From Symbiodinium natans (Eukaryota > Sar > Dinophyceae > Suessiales > Symbiodiniaceae): DNA of 64,000 bases. Shown here one piece after another: positions 45,357 through 52,946 of the stretch; the stretch's first letter is position 1, and every line of letters begins with the position of its first letter. The translations under genes were made by a program, and so were the position numbers. The stretch covers positions 61,679 through 125,678 of the forward strand of contig CAJNDS010002591.1 of NCBI GenBank assembly GCA_905221605.1. Direction: 5' to 3'. The notes under the pieces are model-generated. The model saw only the letters and a program-made list of their open reading frames with translations, had not been told where the DNA came from and did no database searches.

Positions 45357-46227
45357 CTGGTTTCGAGGGTTTAGGGTTTAGGGTTTAGGTTTAGGGTTTA
45401 GGGTTCAGGGTTTAGGGCTCAGGATTTGGTACCTGAGGCTTCGGGCTGTGCGCCTATTAAACCAAACACCTCGTTCAGAATTTAAGGCACCGGGTCCCTT
45501 TACTTTGTACCAGAGGATGTCAGGACCCACTCAGACACTCCTCGCAGGCTTTAGGGCGCGTTCCCCAAACCTTAAACCCTAGCCATGTTGGCTTGCTTAG
45601 TCTCACGCAGGTTCTGCCTTGTCAGCTAGCTATAGGGCTGTTGCCTGGCTTGAGGTACAAAACTTAAGGAACGGCTCTCAGACAGGAGGCGCTGCACACG
45701 AGTCCATGCTACGATGGGCTTTCACATTAAGCTGCAGACCCATGTGGCCCACAAAGAGCTGGAACTCCTTCGGCTTAGACTTGGGGGGTTTCCGAAAATT
45801 GGGGTACCTTATTGGGTCCTTACTATAAGGAATCCTACTACCCTAATTTCCGTAGACTCCCACTTGCATTTTAAGGTTCGGGTTTGGTGCATAAACTCTA
45901 GCCTGGGGTTTAAGGTTTAGGGTTTAGGGTTTAGGGCTTAGGGCTTAGGGCTTAGGGCTTAGGGCTCAGGAGTCTGAACCCAGCAGATGAAACGCACCAA
46001 TCCTGAAGGCCCCCCAAGACACCACTTCGAGCTCATGGAGGGTCACCGTGCGGCATCTGAATATCTCACGCCCGCCTCCGGAAGCCTCAAACATCTCAGG
46101 AATCCCGACCCCTAAACCCTATAAACCCTAACACCCTAACACCCTAACACCCTTCTACGTAATCCTACTATAATCCCTAAACCCTAAACCCGAAACCCTA
46201 AACCCCAAACCCTAACACCCTGAACCT

Positions 46228-46302
46228 TTAGGTCCTCGTAGGAGACTTTCTGATCCTGGTCGAGGTCCATGATCATGGCCTGTGCCTCCTCCTCGCCCCA
46301 GC
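46228..46302 (-). CDS. EF-hand exon
   Basis: Reads EEEAQAMIMDLDQDQKVSYE then DLK. The loop D-L-D-Q-D-Q-K-V-S-Y-E-D has Asp at positions 1, 3, 5 and 12 and Val at 8, a calcium-binding EF-hand (Asp at 12 is less usual than Glu). Acceptor CGAAGTGAG|. Second EF-hand lies upstream in the same orientation. Confidence 0.7.
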
Positions 46303-46742
46303 CTCACTTCGGGGCTGAGTACCCTAGCCCAAATGGTTTAGGGTTTAGGGTTTAGGGTTTCGGGTTTAGAGTTCAGGGTTCAGGGTTCAGGGTTTAGGGT
46401 TTAGGGTTTAGGGTTTCAGGTTTCGGGTTTAAGGTAGGGTTATATAAACGCCACAAGGTTAAAGGTTACCTACTCAGCTACAAAGTTCAGGCAAGGCAAG
46501 GCATAAAAAAGGAGGCCCACAGCCTGCAAAACAACAGGGAGCTAGGGTTTAGGGTTTAGGGCTTGGGGGTTAGGGTTTAGGGTTTAGGGTTTAGGGTTTG
46601 GGGTTTAGGGTTTAGGGTTCAGGGTTTGGGGTTTGGGGTTTGGAGTTTGGGGTTTGGGGTACAGGGTTTAGGGCTTAGGGTTTAGGGTTTAGCCGAAGTT
46701 AAAAACCTAAACACCCCAAAACCCCAGGCTTCAAACCCCAAA

Positions 46743-46788
46743 CCGCGCGCCCGTAAAGCCACAGGGCGCGGCTCTCATCGGCCCAAGG
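46743..46788 (-). CDS. Candidate exon between the two EF-hand exons
   Basis: Reads PWADESRALWLYGRA in phase after acceptor ATGTCCGCAG| (46789-46791). A 23-base candidate at 47142-47164 with donor GTGAGC may be another piece. Confidence 0.4.
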
Positions 46789-47284
46789 CTGCGGACATTG
46801 AGACCCTAAACCCTAGACCCTAGACCCTAAACCCTAAACCCTCAACCCTAAACCATGGTGTGTCGGACTAAGGGTTTTATACTCAAGGGAGCTGGGAGTC
46901 TGTGTTGATCGAACAGACCCACAAGCGGCAAGAATGCCGCACCTGCCGAAGCCCTACGGTCCTAAATCCCTGAAACGTGAACGCCCCTGAATCCCCAGTT
47001 CTCAAAAACCCTAAACCCTAAACCCCAAACCCCAAACCCCTGAAGCCCCAAACCCCTCAAATCCTGAAGCCCCGCGACCAGGAGGGCTCCACTGGAGCAC
47101 CGGCCAGACGCTGAATCCTACAAGCCTACGACCGAGCTCACCCTCGAAGCATACTTCTCGGCTTCTTTTGGGTGGGATTTTGATCCTGAACCCTAAACCC
47201 TAAACCCGAAACCCTAAACCCGAAACCCTAAACCCTTTGGAGGGCGGGTGGGAGCTTCAAGCTTCTGCTGCCGCAGGCACCGAT

Positions 47285-47345
47285 GTAGGCGCACAGGTAC
47301 TTGAACTCGTTCTGGTCCAAGTGTCCGGAGCTATCCGCATCAAAC
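47285..47345 (-). CDS. EF-hand exon
   Basis: Reads FDADSSGHLDQNEFKYLCAY. Loop D-A-D-S-S-G-H-L-D-Q-N-E has canonical ligands at 1, 3, 5, 9 and 12 with Gly at 6 and Leu at 8. Acceptor CGGACGCAG| (47346-47348). With 46228-46302 it suggests a calmodulin-like or EF-hand-containing sensor. Confidence 0.75.
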
Positions 47346-48185
47346 CTGCGTCCGAACTCCCCTAAACCCTCAACCCTCAACCCTCAACCCCCCCCCCCAT
47401 CCCAAACAGGGAGCCCGATGTCGCAGCCCCCGCGCATGCACCCCCCTTTGGTAACCTAAACCCTTAAACCCTTAAACCCTTAAACCCTTAAACCCTTGAC
47501 CCCTAAACCCCTAAACCCTAGACCCTAGACCCTAGACCCTAGACCCTAAACCCTAAACCCTAAACCCGAAACCCGAAACCCGAAACCCTAATCCCCAGCC
47601 CAGGCTCCGCCGGAAGGCATCCTTGATTTGTGCCATTTCGTAGTTCAGGCCTCGGAGCTCGGGGGGCTTCTTTGTGTTGCTAACGGCTGATTGGGGGCCA
47701 TCTTGTTCGTATGTGTGTGTATATATATACCTTACATAGTCCGTATGTACCTGAGCAGCCCCTACATGGTTTCGGGCGCGGCCCAACAGGTCACCCGCTT
47801 TCGGAGCAACGAGCCCAGCCCAAACGCAGCGTGCCTGCTTTGACATGTCAAGTCCGGCCCAGAGCTCTTTTCTTTAGGTTACCCCAGCGGGTTTCACGCA
47901 AAAAACATAGAACACTTGGTAGTCGTGAATAGACAGGTCTGTCAGCGAATGCTCGTGGTTGCTGCTTCTGATCTGAAAAACCAAGCAAGTGTGAGTCGAG
48001 GCCTAAGCACTCGTGCACCCTCAAGCACGACAGTGCATGGCCTGGCAGACCAGACCAGACCCACAACTGCGAACTTATCTGTACATACTGCGCTGATTTT
48101 GATTTGACGAAAGACCCCTCAACCCATCCCTACATCCCGAAAACCCCTAAACCCTGTACCCTAACCCTAAACCCTAAACCCTAAA

Positions 48186-48266
48186 CCGCCCGAGGGGCTC
48201 CGCTGAATCCGCTCCACACAGCTCATGGCCTCTGTGGAGTTGCGGATGATGATGCATTCCCTGCAC
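48186..48266 (-). CDS. Candidate exon
   Basis: Reads CRECIIIRNSTEAMSCVERI then QRSPSG. Acceptor ACCCTGAG| or GTGCAG|. CCCTAAA left, TTTAGGG-type right. Confidence 0.5.
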
Positions 48267-48761
48267 CTCAGGGTCCAGGGTTCAGGGTTCAGGGTTGAGG
48301 GTTTAGGGTTTTGGGTTTAGGGTTGAGGGGATTGAGGGTTGAGGGTTTAGGGGATTGAGGGCCAGAGGGTTGAGGACCGCGGGCTGAACGGGGGGGGGGG
48401 ATCATTGGGCTGTAGAGTCGGAGTCGGAGTTTCTTACAGTTTTGAGGATTGGGCTGCACGAGTTTAGGCCGAGTGCTGCTTAGTAGGCTTTTGGGACTCT
48501 TACGAGGAACAAGCAGCTCGGGTTATTGCAGGGTTGTAGGGGGTGTTTTTGTTTGGCTTCAAAGGCTTCCAGGCGGGGAGTTGCTCTTGTGCCATCGGTC
48601 TCCCTTCTTGCCTTGCAGGCTGAACTCTCAAAGGAACTGAAAACCAGAGAAGCCTCTGGTGTTCGTGCTCGTGCGCACGAAGCAACCCGAAAGCCTCCTG
48701 AACCCTAAACCCTAAACCCTAAAACCTAAAACCTAAACCCTAAACCCTAAACCCTAAACCC

Positions 48762-48831
48762 TCCGCCTCCGCGCCCAGTAGAGCAGCTGGTGCGGCGTGG
48801 GCTCCGTGCCCATGGGCTTCCTTGGTTTCCG
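48762..48831 (-). CDS. Candidate exon
   Basis: Reads RKPRKPMGTEPTPHQLLYWA, basic then aromatic. Acceptor AACCCCAAG|. CCCTAAA left, TTTAGGG right. Confidence 0.5.
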
Positions 48832-48839
48832 CTTGGGGT

Positions 48840-49655
48840 TCAGGGTTTAGGGTTTCGGGTTTCGGGTTTAGGGTTTAGGGTTAAACCCAACCAGGGTAGG
48901 TTTGGGGCCCTATAAAACATTGAACTTTTGTGACTTTATCAAGATTAGTCCGAGCATCAGTTTAATTTTGGGGGGCAATAAGAAAAGCAGGGCGCCGCAA
49001 GAATAAGACCACGGCAATGGACTGAGTCTCTAGTAAAAAACTATTGGAACGTATTGAATCTCCATCAAAACTGACTAGCAAAGTATTGATTCGGAGCAGG
49101 GGCCCCAGGGCCTGCCATAGTTGTGGTCGCTTTGTATAAATGCGGTGCTCCGCTGTTAGAAAAGGCTTCGGCGGTAAGGCATCACAGAAGAAATCCTAGC
49201 TTTCTGAAGGGCCTCAGCTTTTTGAAAAAGCTTCGGCTTCTAGAAAGACTACAGAAGCCTGCAGACAGATTTTTGACCCCCCCCCCACCCCCAGAAAGTG
49301 TGGTTGTATTTGTGGATGTATTAATTCAACAGATGCTCGGATTAGACAAAGATTATTGGGTACTAAAAGTTAAAAATCATTTAGCCCGTGCCAAGTGGAC
49401 CCTAGAACCGCAAACCCCGTCAGGAACCCGAAACAAGAAGCTGTGGAGCTACCTCCGACCTAGATCCTGAACTCCCTCAACCACCCAAATTCCCTGAACC
49501 CCAACTTCCGAAGATCCTTGGTAGGAACTTTTGGGCCTAAGAGCTTTTTGAGCACTCACAAGGCAGCTGAGGCTTGTGGTTTAAGGGGGGTGGAGTTTTT
49601 TTTTGGGTTTTTTTTTTTTTGGGGGGGGGGGGGGGCCTTTTTTTTTCTTGGTCGA
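48840..49655. other. Unique stretch before the satellites
   Basis: A short TTTAGGG patch (48842-48880), then A/T-richer unique DNA, a C9 run near 49278, and a T12G15 tract at 49598-49635. A 115-codon plus frame (49123-49470) has no recognisable family and is not called. Confidence 0.4.
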
Positions 49656-49872
49656 TTTTCTTGGTTTTCTCTAGGAAAAACCTACTTTCCTTACATTTTG
49701 GACGGATTTTCTGTCATTTCCCTTAGGTTTTCGTTGGTTTTTCATAGGGAAAAACCTATGTTTTTTTTACATTTTGGACGGATTTCCTGTAATTTCCCTT
49801 AGTTTTCCTTGGTTTTTCCTAGGGGGAAAACCCTATTTTCCTTACATTTTGGACAATATCCTGTCATTTCCT
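49655..49872 (+). repeat. 73-bp tandem repeat with palindromic core, three copies
   Basis: Copies start at about 49656, 49729 and 49802; a fourth, isolated copy at about 50206-50280 interrupts the neighbouring satellite. The shared core is TTACATTTTGGACGGAT plus an inverted repeat GGTTTTTCCTAGGGAAAAACC-like (one arm about 8 bases), which would form a hairpin. Confidence 0.8.
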
Positions 49873-51400
49873 TCGTTTCTTGGGCTTTGAAGCACGCTTG
49901 GTACGACTTAAAAGAAGCGGGGGGGGGGGGGGTCGGGGGGGGGGCGGGGGGGCGAGCCCCCACACTTGCAAACACCTTTGGGCTTTGAAGCACGCTCTGC
50001 ACGGCTTCAAAAAAAAGAGCGGGGGGGTTGGGGGGGGGGCGCAGCCCCCCCCATTTGCAAACACAATGCTCACACGATGTTTTTCAACTAGTTTCTTGGG
50101 CTTTGAAGCACGCTTGGTACGACTTAAAAGAAGCGGGGGGGGGGGGGGTGTCAACAAGTTTCTTGGGCTTTGAAGCACGCTCTGCACGGTTTGAAAAAAA
50201 AACGAGGTTTTCGTTGGTTTTTCCTAAGGAAACCCTCTTCTGATTACATTTTGGACGGATTTCGTCAAACGTCAAAGCGTACGTTGCTTTTCCTTAGTTT
50301 GTCCTATGGAAAACCCTATTTGGTTCGTTTTCTTGGTTTCTATCATTCCCTCTATATTTTCATCGGATTCATACTTTTTTTTCAATTAGTTTCTCGGGCT
50401 TTGAAGCACGCTTGGTACGGCTTAAAAGAAGCGGGGTGGGGTTGGGGGGGGGGCGCAGCCCCCCCCCCATTTGCAAACACCCTGCTCACATGATGGGTGT
50501 CAACAAGTTTCTTGGGCTTTGAAGCGTGCTCTGCACGGCTTAAAAAAAGCGGGGTGGTTGGGGGGGGCGCAGCCCCCCCCATTTGCAAACACAATGCACA
50601 CACGATGTTTTTCAACTAGTTTCTTGGGCTTTGAAGCACGCTTGGTACGGCTTAAAAGAAGCGGGGGGGGTTGGGGGGGGCGCAGCCCCCCCCATTTGCA
50701 AACACCCTGCTCACATGATGGGTGTCAACAAGTTTCTTGGGCTTTGAAGCACGCTCTGCACGGCTTAAAAAAAGCGGGGGGGTTGGGGGGGGCGCAGCCC
50801 CCCCCATTTGCAAACACAATGCTCACACGATGTTTTTCAACTAGTTTCTTGGGCTTTGAAGCACGCTTGGTACGGCTTAAAAAAAGCGGGGGGGGGGGGT
50901 TGGGGGGGCTGTGCCCCCCATCTGCAAAAACCCTGCTCACATGATGGGTTTCAACTAGTTTCTTGGGCTTCGGCTCGCAGCCCCCCCCATTTGCAAACAC
51001 AATGCTCACACGATGTTTTTCAACTAGTTTCTTGGGCTTTGAACGGCTTAAAAGAAGCTTGGGGGGTCTGCGCCCCCCATTTGCAAACACCCTGCTCACA
51101 TGATGGGTGTCAACAAGTTTCTTGGGCTTTGAAGCGCGCTCTGCACGGCTTAAAAAAAGCGGGGGGGTTGGGGGGGGCGCAGCCCCCCCCATTTGCAAGC
51201 ACAATGCTCACACGATGTTTTTCAACTAGTTTCTTGGGCTTTGAAGCACGCTTGGTACGGCTTAAAAGAAGCGGGGGGGGCTGGGGGTGCAGCCCCCCCC
51301 ACTTGCAAACACCCTGCTCACATGATGGGTGTCAACAAGTTTCTTGGGCTTTGAAGCGCGCTCTGCACGGCTAAAAAAAAAGCGGGGGGGTTGGGGGGGG
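49872..51400 (+). repeat. Alternating A/B ~112-bp satellite with G-run/C-run core
   Basis: About 14 monomers starting GTTTCTTGGGCTTTGAAGC at roughly 49874, 49975, 50089, 50157, 50389, 50506, 50621, 50732, 50844, 50949, 51027, 51114, 51227 and 51339. Type A carries CACGCTTGGTACG and ends near CACACGATGTTTTTCAACTAG-like sequence; type B carries CTCTGCACG and ends near CACATGATGGGTGTCAAC. A and B alternate throughout; two monomers near 50950-51060 are truncated. Each monomer has GGGGGG...GCGCAGCCCCCCCC, able to fold. Open frames here on both strands are repeat artefacts. Confidence 0.9.
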
Positions 51401-51500
51401 NNNNNNNNNNNNNNNNNNNNNNNNNNNNNNNNNNNNNNNNNNNNNNNNNNNNNNNNNNNNNNNNNNNNNNNNNNNNNNNNNNNNNNNNNNNNNNNNNNNN
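51401..51500. other. Assembly gap (100 N)
   Basis: Exactly 100 N placed at the end of the A/B satellite. A round-number gap of unknown true length; the satellite probably collapsed here. Confidence 0.99.
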
Positions 51501-51534
51501 AGAGAAAAACCATCCCTTCATCCATACCATCCAA

Positions 51535-52038
51535 TCACTTCTTTTTCCGTTTGTTGGCAATCTTGAGGTGAAGTTGCAGCAGAATATACTCCAGGTCCGA
51601 AATCGTAAGAATAGGATCCTGTATGCCCCTTTGAATTGAGGATACCAATCCTTCTCTCTTTGCATCCTCAATCGCCTGGCAAGATTGACCCAGCTCTTCA
51701 TTCGCATTGGCAGACCCTGGCGCCTCCGCATCGGATGGACGATCCTTTTCCTCAGGATCTTGCACCATTACCACCTCTTCTTTTTTGGGACTCTGACTTT
51801 TCTCCTTCTTCTTTGTCTTTCCACCGACATTTGACTTTGTGCGCGTCTTCGAGGATTTTTCCACTGCAGAAGCCACCACATTGGATGTTGATCCACCCTT
51901 CTCAATGATCGTCGGCATCTTCTTCGGCTTTGGAACCATGAGAGTGTAAGGATCTTCGATAGCTTCAGCTTTCCTCTTCTTTTTTACCTTTTTCTTCTCC
52001 TCCTCAACGGCAACCTCCGTCTCCGAAGTCTCAACCAC
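51535..52038 (-). CDS. C-terminal Lys/Glu-rich tail of the giant gene
   Basis: About 168 codons ending in TGA at 51535-51537, 34 bases before the assembly gap. The start shown is GTG; the frame is open upstream to the A6 run near 52092, where it joins the finger-6 segment by re-reading one base. Composition is strongly basic and acidic in alternation (EEEKKKVKKKRKAE), likely disordered and possibly nuclear-targeting, then a short hydrophobic helix (ILTISDLEYILLQLHLKIAN). Because the stop lies before the gap, the 3' end of the coding region seems complete. Confidence 0.7.
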   Translation of the reverse strand: MVETSETEVAVEEEKKKVKKKRKAEAIEDPYTLMVPKPKKMPTIIEKGGSTSNVVASAVEKSSKTRTKSNVGGKTKKKEKSQSPKKEEVVMVQDPEEKDRPSDAEAPGSANANEELGQSCQAIEDAKREGLVSSIQRGIQDPILTISDLEYILLQLHLKIANKRKKK

Positions 52039-52076
52039 TTCTTTTTCGGCAGGAATATCTTTGCTGGACTCCCCTT

Positions 52077-52604
52077 CTAGGGACCTCTTTTCCCTTTTTT
52101 GGGATCCTTTTCTTCTCCCAAATTGGCTCGCTCATACCATATCCTCAGGTCATTGACCCATTCTTCCACCTCCGCGAGCGAAACATCATACGACTTCACT
52201 ACTTCGAGAAGTTCCAGCACTGACAACATTTCAGTGGTCCACGAAACCCATACTTGATCCATTTGGTCAGCATCTCCAGTGAACTTCAGGAGTTTGAACA
52301 ATGGGTCCGCCTCTGCTCGAGCCAAATCTGGCTTGCCACCGGAGAGAAATGAAATCGCCTCCATCAACAGTTCCGTCCTCTTGGTCTCTTCGTCATAAAC
52401 CATAAAATCCTCCTCATCATCATCGAACTGTTCAGGAGGGATCTCCTTTTCTCCACCATTTGCACCAGACTTTCTCCTTGGACCATCCCTTAGGGGCGTC
52501 CTTGGAGACCTTGGCCTCTGTTTTTCCAACGGAACACCATGCTCGAAGACACACCTGTCACCAAATCGACACTTCCCAGACCGAGCAAACTGGACGCACC
52601 TCAC
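52077..52604 (-). CDS. CCCH finger 6 and acidic segment of the giant gene
   Basis: Same reading frame as the preceding segment, separated only by the TGA at 52647-52649. The GTG at 52602-52604 is a within-gene codon, not a demonstrated start. Finger 6 is 52539-52598 (C-x7-C-x5-C-x3-H, CVQFARSGKC then CVFEH). A short helical segment follows (WVSWTTEMLSVLELLEVV). Ends with TAG at 52077-52079, just after an A6 run where a -1 shift enters the frame of the last segment. Confidence 0.75.
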   Translation of the reverse strand: MRCVQFARSGKCRFGDRCVFEHGVPLEKQRPRSPRTPLRDGPRRKSGANGGEKEIPPEQFDDDEEDFMVYDEETKRTELLMEAISFLSGGKPDLARAEADPLFKLLKFTGDADQMDQVWVSWTTEMLSVLELLEVVKSYDVSLAEVEEWVNDLRIWYERANLGEEKDPKKGKRGP

Positions 52605-52646
52605 ACCAGTTGCATCATGCGAGAACCCACAATCCTTTCCAGCGAT

Positions 52647-52946
52647 TCATTCTCTCCCTGCCACATAGTACTTGCACCAATATGAATGTAGCACCACATC
52701 ATCTTCGGAATGGATGAATTTGCAGTCGTCACCAAATTTGCAGCGATCTTTCCCTTTGCCAAACCAATAGCAGAAACCCTTCTTCCTCTTCTCCAAGCGC
52801 TCTGCCTCATACCGGTCCATAGGGCGACTGTGCTCTACATGAACATTGCCATGTACCTGGGGACTGCTCCCTTCACCCGACGCGCTATCAGTATTTGGTG
52901 CTTGGAGTACAGCTGGAAAACCTGGCCTTGGTCCTACCACCTTCAT
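52647..52946 (-). CDS. CCCH finger 4 and first half of finger 5, ending at an in-frame TGA
   Basis: About 100 codons. The frame is also open upstream of its ATG (back to about 53020), so the ATG need not be a start. Finger 4 is 52710-52772, C-x9-C-x5-C-x3-H, containing CKFGDDCKFIH. Finger 5 begins with C-K-Y-Y at 52674-52676 and stops at TGA 52647-52649. Directly after the TGA the same frame continues IAGKDCGFSH, so the TGA occupies the second Cys of a C-x8-C-x5-C-x3-H finger. Most simply a Cys codon turned to TGA by substitution or error; recoding cannot be excluded. Confidence 0.75.
   Translation of the reverse strand: MKVVGPRPGFPAVLQAPNTDSASGEGSSPQVHGNVHVEHSRPMDRYEAERLEKRKKGFCYWFGKGKDRCKFGDDCKFIHSEDDVVLHSYWCKYYVAGRE

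Larger units (their letters stand above)
25680..49000. repeat. Interspersed telomeric arrays, 25.7-49 kb
   Basis: CCCTAAA arrays at about 26340-26415, 27005-27058, 27205-27252, 28630-28695, 29092-29128, 29458-29535, 30298-30366, 31430-31522, 32295-32355, 32708-32760, 33222-33293, 33765-33852, 34270-34305, 35085-35125, 35815-35880, 36320-36505, 40745-40790, 41320-41393, 41790-41865, 45025-45058, 47190-47235, 48155-48186, 48705-48760. TTTAGGG arrays at about 25902-26083, 26520-26800, 27600-27686, 28207-28320, 28850-28890, 29250-29345, 29645-29800, 30003-30068, 32870-32930, 34387-34515, 35225-35330, 35557-35655, 35990-36200, 36660-36690, 38630-38690, 40910-40985, 41530-41608, 41980-42045, 43195-43280, 43375-43478, 45900-45965, 46335-46435. 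Confidence 0.95.

Noticed and set aside
49880-51374. Repeat-protein genes on both strands of the satellite
   Set aside because: Open frames reflect a G/C-run satellite without stops, in all frames; no start or border signal.
49872-51400. CRISPR-like array
   Set aside because: Monomers are ~112 bp and abut one another in A/B alternation; there are no unique spacers of constant length, and the context is eukaryotic.
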